NCBI RefSeq assembly: GCF_041200025.1
Contig: NZ_CP165628.1
Coordinates: forward strand, 2,418,001-2,482,000
Direction of reading: 5' to 3'
Length of the DNA stretch: 64,000 nucleotides
DNA from: Rouxiella sp. WC2420
Lineage (GTDB): Bacteria > Pseudomonadota > Gammaproteobacteria > Enterobacterales > Enterobacteriaceae
Within the stretch, counting starts at the first letter, position 1. Each line of letters opens with the position of its first letter. Of this stretch, positions 35,659 through 43,785 are shown piece after piece. The translations under genes were made by a program, and so were the position numbers. The notes beneath the pieces were generated by a model. It was not told the origin of the DNA. It saw only the letters and a program-made list of their open reading frames with translations, and searched no databases.

Positions 35659-36469
35659 AAGTAGTGCGCCATTGGCGCGAAAACTGCTGCTGCCTCTTGG
35701 TGGTCCGCTGGCTGCATTAATTTTGGTGCTGATAATTTGGGATTTGGCGGTTCGTATTTATCAGATTCCGGCTTACGTTTTGCCATCACCCGAGCAAACC
35801 TGGGACCATATTCTTGACGATTTACCGGTTTTGTTGCAGGGATTCCGCATTACTTTTGTCACCTTTTTAATGGGTTTCATTCTTGGGGCTGGAGCGGGTT
35901 TTGTTTTTGCCGTGCTAATGGACGCGACGCCGTGGATCCGCAGCATTCTTTATCCGATTCTGATCGCCAGCCAGGCGGTGCCGGTTATCGCTATAGCGGC
36001 GGCATTAACTATCTGGCTAGGGTTTGGACTGGCACCTAAACTGGTGATTGTTGCGCTGGTGGTGTTCTTTCCGGTGGTGGTTAACGTTCTCGACGGGTTG
36101 AACTCGGTCGATAAGGACATGCTGAATCTGGTGAAATCGATGGGCGGTTCGCGTTGGAGTATTTTCCGCCACGTTAAACTGCCTGCAACCTACACACCGC
36201 TGTTTTCGGCTCTTAAGCTCTCAGCCACCTTTAGCGTAACCGGCGCGGTGATCGGCGAATGGACCGCTTCAACCAGCGGCGGGTTGGGCGCCTATCTGTT
36301 GCAGGCTAACTCGCGCTTAAACACTGCGGGAACCTTCTCGGCGATCGCCTTTTTAGCGCTACTCGGCGTGGTGAGTTTCTTGTTAGTTATTTTGCTGGAA
36401 TATCTTATGACGCCATGGCGTTCATCATCGAAGGCAAGGCGTTTCTCGCGGCGTTATTGGCGGGGGTAA
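35648..36469 (+). CDS. ABC transporter permease (TauC/SsuC type)
   Basis: The permease of the NMT1-type transporter, 273 residues from the ATG at 35648, with about six hydrophobic helices. EAA-loop-like segment: DMLNLVKSMGGSRWSIFRHVKLPATYTPL, followed by the family sequence FSALKLSATFSVTGAVIGEWTAS. It closes a four-gene operon (binding protein, M24 protein, ATPase, permease). Substrate unknown; pyrimidine-type importers (ThiX/Y/Z, RutG-unrelated) share this architecture. Confidence 0.88.
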   Translation: MALESSAPLARKLLLPLGGPLAALILVLIIWDLAVRIYQIPAYVLPSPEQTWDHILDDLPVLLQGFRITFVTFLMGFILGAGAGFVFAVLMDATPWIRSILYPILIASQAVPVIAIAAALTIWLGFGLAPKLVIVALVVFFPVVVNVLDGLNSVDKDMLNLVKSMGGSRWSIFRHVKLPATYTPLFSALKLSATFSVTGAVIGEWTASTSGGLGAYLLQANSRLNTAGTFSAIAFLALLGVVSFLLVILLEYLMTPWRSSSKARRFSRRYWRG

Positions 36470-36780
36470 TTTTGTGATGGCAAAAATATTCTTAATTTTG
36501 AGTTTACTAGGTTAAGAGTGATTTTGGTTTCAAGGTCAAGGTTCAGCGCTTTGCTTACCGGGCTGTGACCCAGACCACCCAGAGGACTGAATGATCCCCA
36601 TTGTCGGTAAAGATGAAAATCAGATAAAGCAGTTTTGAAAAAGTTCTGGCATATTTTTTTGTAGGTATAGAAATATCTCGCTGGTTTTTCGTAGAACCAG
36701 CAGATCAAATTTTCTATGTTTTTTTGTGGGGATACATCAGCCTCAACGGGTATTCCAAAGCAAATACCCTGTGGACTGCC
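36470..36780. other. Intergenic gap, no gene recognised
   Basis: A 311-bp AT-rich stretch between convergent genes. It contains two small perfect hairpins, GCTGGTT/AACCAGC (36680-36701) and GGGTATT/AATACCC (36748-36769), either of which might help end transcription, though neither has a good T-run. A short leftward open frame across 36454-36708 has no coding support. Confidence 0.4.
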
Positions 36781-37248
36781 TTACTCGCAGCGAGTAATCC
36801 TGCACGAAAAGCAACCTTGCTTTGCGTTGTGAGCCAGGATGAATTCAATCTGCGGCTGTTTAAACATGTTTTGTATGCTGGTTTCAATTTCGTAACCTGA
36901 CGATATTGTGGCTACAACCAGCATGTCATTTATGTCAAAAGCGCGTAATGATATCAGTCGCGTTTGCATTACTTCAGGTAGCGTATTTTTCAACACTGCG
37001 GGTTGAATTTTGCCTTCCCAAATAAAGATTGCGTGCGAACCTCGATACGGCGAATGGCTATTTAGATAAAGATGATTAAGCAAAATTGCATTTTCGCCTA
37101 GAGGAATATCTCTAAGAGTTATTCTATCGGGATAAGAAGGATATTCGTTTACTTTTATTCTTACTGCTCCACGTTTACTTAGCTCGTGATCCGATAATTC
37201 GTATAAATGCTGAAAATCACTACCGTCTAACCCTTTGATAATAAACAT
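36781..37248 (-). CDS. DUF1203 family protein
   Basis: A 155-residue protein of the uncharacterised DUF1203 family; the ATG at 37248 is chosen over an upstream one because TGAGGA is well spaced from it. Family-like segments are FQHLYELSDHELSKRGAVR, YPSYPDRITLRDIPLGENAILLNHLY, SPYRGSHAIFIWEG, LISLRAFDINDMLV and the C-terminal FILAHNAKQGCFSCRI with conserved His and Cys. No signal peptide or membrane segment. Its biochemical role is not known, and its neighbours give no clear hint. Confidence 0.8.
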   Translation of the reverse strand: MFIIKGLDGSDFQHLYELSDHELSKRGAVRIKVNEYPSYPDRITLRDIPLGENAILLNHLYLNSHSPYRGSHAIFIWEGKIQPAVLKNTLPEVMQTRLISLRAFDINDMLVVATISSGYEIETSIQNMFKQPQIEFILAHNAKQGCFSCRITRCE

Positions 37249-37451
37249 TGTAATTGTCCTCAGTGTCATAATAAGCTGCTGCTGGGGACATTCTATTCAG
37301 ATCAACGACTCCCGAAACTCTGTTTCTTGCGATTTCATTGATCCAGCTAATCTAGTTTAAATTATTCACCCGTTAGCCAAAGTTGGTTCGATAAAATCTA
37401 CCAAAGGCCACCGGTCGGCGGCCTCAATGGAATTTATCGAGAACGATTAAA

Positions 37452-38219
37452 CTATTTCAAAATTTTCAGCTGCGCTCGGTCATTAAAGAACCGTCGGTAA
37501 GAAAGATAGCCAGCAATTATCGTCGACAGACTGGCAGTGGCCAGCAGCATGAAAGTCACCATAATTTGGTATTTAATCGCCTTCACCGGGTCAATGCCCG
37601 CGAAAATCAGACCCGACATCATGCCCGGCAGGCTCACCAATCCAACAGTTTTAGCCGCATCGACAGTGGGGATCATTGCTGAGCGAATACTGTCGCGGAT
37701 AATCGTACCGCAAGCCAGTTTGCTGCTCGCACCCAGGCTGAGCATTTCAAGAATTTTTTGCTGATTGTCGGCGAAACGTTGGTTCAAATTGCTATAACAA
37801 AGGCCCACAGCCACCATGGCGTTACCGGCAATCATCCCGGAAATGGGGATCACCTGCATCGGTAGAAACTCAATTGAACCGGACAGGATCAACACTGAAA
37901 GTGTCAATGCGGTGCCAATAGCGATGGCGATAAAAGAAATCACAAACCCGTTATCGATATTGCGGCTGCGTTTTTTGGCATTCAGCGCAGCATTAACGCA
38001 AATGAAAAGCACCATCAACACGGTCAGCCAGGCATTGTTGACTTCGAAAATGTATTTGAGCACGTATCCGACGATAATCAGCTGCACTATCGCTCGTGCT
38101 ACGCTCCAAATAATGTCTTTTTCCAGACCTAACTTTTCTTTTTTACTGACCAGCAGGGCGACGACCACTAATACAAGCGCCAGTCCCAGTGATTCATTGG
38201 TAATGTTATGCTGATTCAC
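37452..38219 (-). CDS. fetB: Iron export ABC transporter permease FetB
   Basis: The membrane subunit of the FetAB exporter, which in E. coli lowers intracellular iron and protects against peroxide stress. It has 255 residues from a GTG at 38219 and begins VNQHNITNESLGLAL, matching E. coli FetB, which fixes the start. Highly conserved parts include LSGSIEFLPMQVIPISGMIAGNAMVAVGLCY and TVGLVSLPGMMSGLIFAGIDPVKAIKYQIMVTFML. It overlaps the fetA end by 14 bases, so translation is coupled. Confidence 0.94.
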   Translation of the reverse strand: MNQHNITNESLGLALVLVVVALLVSKKEKLGLEKDIIWSVARAIVQLIIVGYVLKYIFEVNNAWLTVLMVLFICVNAALNAKKRSRNIDNGFVISFIAIAIGTALTLSVLILSGSIEFLPMQVIPISGMIAGNAMVAVGLCYSNLNQRFADNQQKILEMLSLGASSKLACGTIIRDSIRSAMIPTVDAAKTVGLVSLPGMMSGLIFAGIDPVKAIKYQIMVTFMLLATASLSTIIAGYLSYRRFFNDRAQLKILK

Positions 38220-38877
38220 GGGTGTTTTCTCCTGCGGTATCATGCTTTAAGGTGATGACCCGCTGCGCATGGCGGATTTCGTTTGTGTCGTGAGTCACCC
38301 AAATTACCGCCAGTCCTTGCTGTTTCACCAAGTCGGCAATAATCGCATTAACGTTCTGCTTGTTGTCTTCATCCAGCGCGCTGGTAATCTCGTCAAGTAA
38401 CAGTACTTTGGGCAAAAACTGCAAATTTCGAAGTAATGAAACGCGCTGCTTCTCACCGCCCGAGAGTTCTTGCACGTTTTTATTGAGTAAATCGACAGGT
38501 AAATTAACGCGCGTTAGCCATTCGGCCATGAGTGATTTGTCGGCTTTTTTCCCACGAATCTCATAGGGCAAATAAAGATTATCCAATACTGTTTGTCCGA
38601 AAAGTACCGGCGTCTGAAAACAGTAGGAAACCTGCTGGCGATAGATTTCGGGTTTCATTTGGGTAATGTCTTGCCCCTCAAAAAAAATCTGTCCCTGGGT
38701 AGGATTTTGCAGAGAGGCGACAATTTTGAGCAGGGTACTTTTGCCACTGCCGGAAGGGCCGGTGAGCAGGCAGAACTCACCGGAGTTTAGCTCGAGCGAA
38801 GTTGGGCGCAGTAAAACTTGCTGATTAAGGCTAAAGCTCACATTCTGCAAGCGCAGTAAAGTTTTCGGGGATGACAT
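38206..38877 (-). CDS. fetA: Iron export ABC transporter ATPase FetA
   Basis: The ATPase of FetAB, 223 residues. Walker [10 protein letters not shown] (about 39-47), Q-loop SYCFQTPVLFGQTVLDNLYLPYEIRGK, signature LSGGEKQR, Walker B VLLLDEITSALDEDN, switch His WVTHDTNE. The EITSALD variant of Walker B is typical for FetA. It is upstream of and overlaps fetB. I saw no Fur box before it, in contrast to the next gene. Confidence 0.94.
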   Translation of the reverse strand: MSSPKTLLRLQNVSFSLNQQVLLRPTSLELNSGEFCLLTGPSGSGKSTLLKIVASLQNPTQGQIFFEGQDITQMKPEIYRQQVSYCFQTPVLFGQTVLDNLYLPYEIRGKKADKSLMAEWLTRVNLPVDLLNKNVQELSGGEKQRVSLLRNLQFLPKVLLLDEITSALDEDNKQNVNAIIADLVKQQGLAVIWVTHDTNEIRHAQRVITLKHDTAGENTRESA

Positions 38878-38931
38878 ATCAGGCTCGTTATCAATTATTT
38901 GCCGATAATGTTACCCGATTGCGATACCAAG

Positions 38932-40143
38932 TTACCTCTTAAAGTTTTCTTTAAAGAAACCAATTCCTATTAGCCTGCCGAACAGGAAAGGGACAAACGG
39001 ACGCTGACGCACCCAAAGCTCCATGCCTGAAGGGGCTTTACGTCGAGGCTTTTGACCCGCCTTGCTGATCATGACTTGTAACGATTGCGTGGCCCAAGTC
39101 GGGAAGCGCCTGCGGCGTTGAACACGTTTCAAATGCTGCAAGGTCAATTTTCCTTTCAGCAATGCAGGAGTAATAATATTGGCAGTCGCTACGGCATCTT
39201 GAATAGCAAGGTTGACCCCAACGCCCCCGATGGGTGACATGGCGTGAGCTGCATCACCGATACACAGCAGGCCGGGTTTAGCCCATTCCTTGAGTCTGTC
39301 GATACGAATACTCAGCAGTTTGACTTGCTCCCAATCGGTAATTTCTTGCTGCAATCTCGTTACCTCGAAAGGCGAAATTTCAGCCAGATTAATGAGAAAT
39401 GAAGCAAGGCCCTGATGCTGTAGACTTTCGAAACTGCCTTTGTTTATTGAGTAGCCACATTGCCAGTAATCACCGCGATCGATCATGATAAAGCCTTTTT
39501 TCGGCCCGCGGTGGCCGGTGGTCCATTCGGGATCGTCGGCAATCTTACTGACTCTAAGCCACAGCACGTCACGCGGCGCGCCGAAGTTCATCACTTCAAG
39601 ACCGGCTTTTTCCCTGACTATCGAATGACGACCATCGCAGCCCACTACCAGCTCGGACCTAATCTGCTGTTCGCCCTGCGGGGTGATAAATCTAACGCCT
39701 TTAACTTGGCTATTCTCTTCAATTAATTCTTTAACGCTGGCCTGCTGAACAAGGGTGAAATTAGGCAGTTGCTGAGCTTTCTCATTGATAAAATTCAAAA
39801 AATCCCACTGCGGCATAAAAGCAATAAACTTGCAGCGTGTTGGCAGGCGGCTGAAATCTGCCATTGTTGCCTCTTTGCCGTCAATTTCACCCATCAATTT
39901 TTCGGCGCGCTGGTGCGGCAAGGCTAAAAACTCATCGAGATACCCCAGTTGCCAGATAATTTCCAGCGTCGAGGGATGAATGGTATCGCCACGAAAATCG
40001 CGCAAAAAGTCTGCATGCTTCTCCAGCACAGTAACGTTCACACCTTTAAGCGCCAACAGATAGCCGAGCATCAGTCCGGCCGGCCCGCCACCAACGATGC
40101 AACACGTTGTAGATAAAGGAGAAGGGGTGACGGTTGTGTTCAT
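38932..40143 (-). CDS. FAD-dependent monooxygenase/oxidoreductase (UbiH/PHBH-like)
   Basis: A class A flavoprotein monooxygenase, 403 residues from the ATG at 40143. FAD-binding elements: CCIVGGGPAGLMLGYLLALKG (Rossmann GxGxxG with the following Glu in TVLEKH), the DG motif VGCDGRHSIVREKAG and the ribose-binding GD motif CIGDAAHAMSPIGGVGVNLAIQDA. Such enzymes hydroxylate aromatic rings or act in quinone and antibiotic modification. A strong Fur box lies 58 bases upstream, so it is probably induced by iron limitation. It is on the same strand as fetAB but 54 bases before fetA, so read-through into fetAB is possible. Substrate unknown. Confidence 0.85.
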   Translation of the reverse strand: MNTTVTPSPLSTTCCIVGGGPAGLMLGYLLALKGVNVTVLEKHADFLRDFRGDTIHPSTLEIIWQLGYLDEFLALPHQRAEKLMGEIDGKEATMADFSRLPTRCKFIAFMPQWDFLNFINEKAQQLPNFTLVQQASVKELIEENSQVKGVRFITPQGEQQIRSELVVGCDGRHSIVREKAGLEVMNFGAPRDVLWLRVSKIADDPEWTTGHRGPKKGFIMIDRGDYWQCGYSINKGSFESLQHQGLASFLINLAEISPFEVTRLQQEITDWEQVKLLSIRIDRLKEWAKPGLLCIGDAAHAMSPIGGVGVNLAIQDAVATANIITPALLKGKLTLQHLKRVQRRRRFPTWATQSLQVMISKAGQKPRRKAPSGMELWVRQRPFVPFLFGRLIGIGFFKENFKR

Positions 40144-40201
40144 AGTCACAGGCATTCCTATTTTAGGGTTATTGGCGTTATCGTTTAGCAAAGCAATTTT
40201 T

Positions 40202-40220
40202 GATAATGATAATCATTCGA
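40202..40220. promoter_or_regulatory. Fur box upstream of the FAD monooxygenase
   Basis: GATAATGATAATCATTCGA matches the classic 19-bp Fur consensus GATAATGATAATCATTATC at its first 16 positions. It lies in the divergent gap between the monooxygenase gene (start at 40143) and the FadR-type regulator gene (start at 40478), closer to the former, where a promoter is expected. Confidence 0.8.
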
Positions 40221-40299
40221 TAAATGTTAAGTGTGGCTACTTTACTCCTCTCCGTCGGCACTTGCCAAGCTTTGCGCATTTACTGTGCATGATGGGGGT

Positions 40300-40400
40300 A
40301 TTTTGCACAGCCTAGGCTCGCTAGTTAGTGCAAAAATGCTGCAGAAACAAATCTAATACATATGAAACATGCAGTTATAGAACTGGCAAGGCTTTTGCAC
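40300..40400. promoter_or_regulatory. Three copies of TTTTGCAC before the FadR-type regulator
   Basis: The 8-mer TTTTGCAC occurs at 40301-40308 and 40393-40400 on the plus strand and inverted at 40328-40335 (GTGCAAAA). The first two form an inverted repeat with 19 bases between arms. They lie 78-180 bases before the regulator start and may be operator half-sites for it. Confidence 0.35.
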
Positions 40401-40477
40401 GTATTCAGCAAAGTGGTCCATTGGTTGAGTTGTTGGACCAATTAATCAAACCGAATATTTCAGAGACAAAGGTGCCT

Positions 40478-41203
40478 ATGGCTAACCTCGATAAAGGTCT
40501 GGATTTACTTAAACCTATAGCGCCGCAGCAAAGCGATACCCTGATCCTGGATGCCTTGACCCGTTACGTTGCGCAGTCAGGTACACTGGTCGGGCAACGT
40601 CTGCCACCAGAAAGAGTATTGGCGGAAGGTTTGGCGGTTAGTCGCAATACTGTGCGAGAGGCACTCAAACGCTGGGAAGCATTGGGGATTATTGTCCGCA
40701 AAAAGGGAAGTGGAACGTTTTTACATGCTGAAGTAAATGCAAATGATAGCTTCCTGTCACTGCGTTTCAAAAATGACTCGGCTACCATGTGGCATGCCCT
40801 CGAGGTGCGACGCATTATCGAATGCGAGTCTTCTGCACTTGCGGCGATACGTGCAACCACAGAAGACCTTGGCAATATCGAACAAAAACTCGATCAAATG
40901 GAAAGGGTTCATCTTCGCCAAGGGTCAGCCGGCGCTGAGGATTGGGCCTTTCATTCGTCAATCTATCAGGCCGCCAACAATCCATTGTTGCTGCAAATGG
41001 TCGGCGGCATTATCCATTTACTGCATGCTTTTTTCGAATCACCACCCGAGCAAGCGCTTTTTAGCGACTCTTTTCCTCTGCACCGCCTGTTATTTGACGC
41101 CATTGTCAGACGCGAGCCTGAAACCGCACGCCGTATCAGCCATGAAATTTTGAATATCACTGAACGCGACATGAAGGAAGTAATCAATGCTGCCAGAAAA
41201 TAA
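40478..41203 (+). CDS. GntR/FadR-family transcriptional regulator
   Basis: A 241-residue regulator; the ATG at 40478 is chosen (AAAGG seven bases ahead), since the frame upstream overlaps the putative operator cluster and lacks family similarity. The winged helix (about 25-90) contains GQRLPPERVLAEGLAVSRNTVREALKRWEALGIIVRKKGSGTF in the expected order. The FCD domain (about 105-235) includes EVRRIIECESSALAA and the metal-binding-type DWAFHSSIYQAANNPLLLQM. Its end overlaps the PLP-enzyme gene by 17 bases, so it is cotranscribed with the lyase and probably regulates the whole lyase-sugar transporter cluster. Confidence 0.87.
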   Translation: MANLDKGLDLLKPIAPQQSDTLILDALTRYVAQSGTLVGQRLPPERVLAEGLAVSRNTVREALKRWEALGIIVRKKGSGTFLHAEVNANDSFLSLRFKNDSATMWHALEVRRIIECESSALAAIRATTEDLGNIEQKLDQMERVHLRQGSAGAEDWAFHSSIYQAANNPLLLQMVGGIIHLLHAFFESPPEQALFSDSFPLHRLLFDAIVRREPETARRISHEILNITERDMKEVINAARK

Positions 41204-42386
41204 TGAGAATGGTTCACCCAAGTCAGATTTTGGCCCCAACGATTTTAGTGAGCGGACCCGGTTAGTGCACGATGCCCGTCACGATCGTGGCGCAATTTCG
41301 CCGCCTATCTATCAATCGTCGCTGTTTAGCTTTACCGATTACGACAGTATGATTTCTCGTTTTCGTGGTGAAAGTGACCATGCTTTATATTCGAGAGTCG
41401 ATAATCCTACGGTGGTCGAGCTGCAGAAAAAGGTCGCTGAGCTGGAAGGGGGTGAAGCTTGCCTGGCTTTTGGCAGTGGCATGGCGGCTATCAGCAATGC
41501 GATCCTCGGCGTCGTTTTACCGGGCGATAAAGTGGTATGTATTAATCACGTCTATCCAGACACTTATCGTTTTCTACGTGGTTTCTGTACCCGTTTTAAT
41601 ATTCACGTCGAGTTCGTTGACGGCGGCAGCCTGCAGGCCGTAGAGCAAGCGATAATCGGTGCGAAAATGCTTTACCTTGAAAGCCCTAACAGCTGGGTGA
41701 TGGGCGAACAAAATCTTAAAGCAATTGCCAAAATGGCCAAACAGGCTGGGGTTATCACGCTGATTGACAACAGCTGGGCTTCACCACTGTTTCAAAAGCC
41801 GCTTAACGATGGTATTGACGTGGTGATCCACTCCGCCTCGAAATATATCAGCGGGCACAGCGATGTAGTGGCTGGATTAGTGATTTCGACTCAGGAACGT
41901 ATCAGCACAATTAGTCGCAATATCAGCCCGTTCCTTGGGGGCAAACTGTCGGCTAACGAAGCCTGGCTATTGCTGCGGGGGTTACGAACACTGCCATTGC
42001 GCATGCGCCAGCATCATGAAAGCGCGCTGTCCCTGGCGAAAAAACTGCAAGATTATCCTTATGTCACCAAGGTGAATCATCCGGGTTTACACCCGTTCAG
42101 CGATTCCAGTCTCACCGGTTATAGCGGCCTGTTTTCATTCGAACTGCATGATGCAGTTGATATCCCAACTTTCTGTAATCACTTACAGCTGTTTCGAATG
42201 GGGGTCAGTTGGGGAGGATTCGAAAGTCTGGTGATGCCGGCAATTTCTGTGCTCAATCAATCCGGTGAATTTAACTCTGCTATCGACTTTGGCGTTGGGC
42301 CTCGAGTGATCCGTATCTCTGTGGGCCTGGAAGAGACTGCCGACCTGTGGCGAGATTTGACTCACGCCATCGAATCTGCGCGTTAA
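41187..42386 (+). CDS. Cys/Met metabolism PLP-dependent enzyme (cystathionine beta-lyase-like)
   Basis: A fold-type I PLP enzyme of the Cys/Met family (MetC, MetB, MGL), 399 residues. Visible elements: GAISPPIYQSSLFSF, ALYSRVDNPTVVELQKKVAELEGGEACLAFGSGMAAIS, and YLESPNSWVMGEQNL, TLIDNSWASPLFQKPL, and the PLP lysine (Lys219) in HSASKYISGHSDVVAG. C-terminal RISVGLEETADLW closes the fold. The sequence HSASKYI with NSWASPLFQ is closest to cystathionine beta-lyase. It lies between a FadR-type regulator and a sugar ABC transporter, so it may cleave a C-S bond in an imported thio-conjugate rather than serve methionine synthesis. Confidence 0.87.
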   Translation: MLPENNENGSPKSDFGPNDFSERTRLVHDARHDRGAISPPIYQSSLFSFTDYDSMISRFRGESDHALYSRVDNPTVVELQKKVAELEGGEACLAFGSGMAAISNAILGVVLPGDKVVCINHVYPDTYRFLRGFCTRFNIHVEFVDGGSLQAVEQAIIGAKMLYLESPNSWVMGEQNLKAIAKMAKQAGVITLIDNSWASPLFQKPLNDGIDVVIHSASKYISGHSDVVAGLVISTQERISTISRNISPFLGGKLSANEAWLLLRGLRTLPLRMRQHHESALSLAKKLQDYPYVTKVNHPGLHPFSDSSLTGYSGLFSFELHDAVDIPTFCNHLQLFRMGVSWGGFESLVMPAISVLNQSGEFNSAIDFGVGPRVIRISVGLEETADLWRDLTHAIESAR

Positions 42387-42451
42387 GACTCGTTCTGATA
42401 CTTAATATTTCGCCCTGACTTTTGCCGTTTTTTGAGTGGAGAATAACGATT

Positions 42452-43726
42452 ATGCGACACCCGAAATTGACCTTGTTGGCGCTGAGCCTGGCACTTTTTT
42501 CAGCCACAAGCTTTGCTGCTACGAAACTAACGCTGGTCGAAGTGATAACCAGTCCGGCCAGGACTGAAATGCTGCAAAAAATGTTAACCGCTTATAAGAC
42601 CCAGCATCCTGACGTTTCTATCGAGGTCATTTCTTTGCCCTGGGGACAGGCGTTTGAAAAACTTGGCACTATGATCCAGAGTGGCCAAATTCCTGATGTC
42701 GTTGAAATGCCTGACACCTGGCAGGGACTGTATGCCAGCAACGGCATGCTGGTTAATCTCGAGCCTCGGTTAAAAAGCTGGAGCAGTACGCCTGAGCTCA
42801 CGGATAAAGCGTTAACCATGGCGCGTTCTTCCGGCGGGACGGCGACCATGATCCCCTATGGTTTTTATTTGCGCGCCATGTTTTGGAACAAAAAACTGTT
42901 CAAGGAAGCAGGACTGAGCGAAGCGCCAAAAACCATGGACGAATTTATGGCCGATTCGCAGAAAATCAGTGCACTGGGCAACGGCATTACAGGCTACTGC
43001 ATGCGCGGTGGCGTGGGTGGCACAAATGCCTGGATGATGTTTATGGCGGCAATGAACGGCTCGCCGGAATTCTTTGATAAACAAGGTAATAGCACGCTGA
43101 CTCAACCAAACGCGGTCAAAGGTGCGCAGTTCCTGGTTGATATGTACAAGAAGGGCTACACCTCAAAAGATAGCGTCAACTGGGGCTTCAACGAAATCGT
43201 CTCCAGCTTCTACTCCGGTAAATGCGCAATGCTCGATCAGGACCCCGATGCGCTGATCGCCATCCGGAACAGCATGAATCCAGACGATTTTGCCGTCGCA
43301 CCTATGCCGGTCGGGCCAAGCGGTAAAGCCTTCCCGACGATAGGTTACACCGGATGGTCGATGTTTAAGCAAAGCAAAAATCAGGATGCCGGGTGGTCGC
43401 TTATTTCATTCCTTAGCGATAAAGAAAATAACCTGACCTGGTCCAAGTTTGTTGGCACCTTGCCTATCTATAAGGGCGCCGAACAGGACGCTTACTACCA
43501 TGCGCCGCAGTTTGCCGGTTGGTTCCAGGAGCTCAACAGCCCTGACTATGTGCCACTGACCATGCCGACTCATCTAAAAGGCTGGGGTTATTTTAACTCG
43601 GTTATCGTAAAGGAAAGCTCGCAGGAAACGCTTTTGGGTGAAAACGATACCCAAAGCATGGTCGCCGACTGGGCAAAATATCTGACCAAAGAACAAAAAT
43701 CCTGGCTTGCCGATCAAAATAAGTGA
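42452..43726 (+). CDS. Carbohydrate ABC transporter substrate-binding protein (family 1)
   Basis: A periplasmic sugar-type binding protein, 424 residues from the ATG at 42452 (GGAGAATAACG ahead). The signal peptide spans about 1-22 and ends SFAA. Family 1 features: AYKTQHPDVSIEVISLPWGQAFEKLGTMIQSGQIPDVVEM in order, then GTATMIPYGFYLRAMFWNKKLFKEAGL. It begins a complete MalEFGK-type transporter operon and is followed by an intercistronic hairpin before the first permease gene. The ligand may be a sugar, glycoside or sugar conjugate; the linked C-S lyase-type enzyme makes a thio-conjugate conceivable. Confidence 0.92.
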   Translation: MRHPKLTLLALSLALFSATSFAATKLTLVEVITSPARTEMLQKMLTAYKTQHPDVSIEVISLPWGQAFEKLGTMIQSGQIPDVVEMPDTWQGLYASNGMLVNLEPRLKSWSSTPELTDKALTMARSSGGTATMIPYGFYLRAMFWNKKLFKEAGLSEAPKTMDEFMADSQKISALGNGITGYCMRGGVGGTNAWMMFMAAMNGSPEFFDKQGNSTLTQPNAVKGAQFLVDMYKKGYTSKDSVNWGFNEIVSSFYSGKCAMLDQDPDALIAIRNSMNPDDFAVAPMPVGPSGKAFPTIGYTGWSMFKQSKNQDAGWSLISFLSDKENNLTWSKFVGTLPIYKGAEQDAYYHAPQFAGWFQELNSPDYVPLTMPTHLKGWGYFNSVIVKESSQETLLGENDTQSMVADWAKYLTKEQKSWLADQNK

Positions 43727-43737
43727 TCTGACTGCGA

Positions 43738-43759
43738 CCCCTGCTTTCACAGGCAGGGG
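43738..43759 (+). other. Intercistronic stem-loop after the sugar-binding protein gene
   Basis: CCCCTGC (43738-43744) and GCAGGGG (43753-43759) form a perfect 7-bp GC-rich stem with an 8-base loop, 12 bases after the binding-protein stop and 26 before the permease start. As in malE-malF, such a structure may protect the upstream mRNA and raise binding-protein levels over the permeases. Confidence 0.55.
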
Positions 43760-43785
43760 CTGCCTCATAATAACGGAGATGCGTC

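Noticed and set aside
36454-36708. Short leftward open frame in the gap before the DUF1203 gene
   Set aside because: It overlaps the 3' end of the permease gene, has no ribosome site and no family resemblance.
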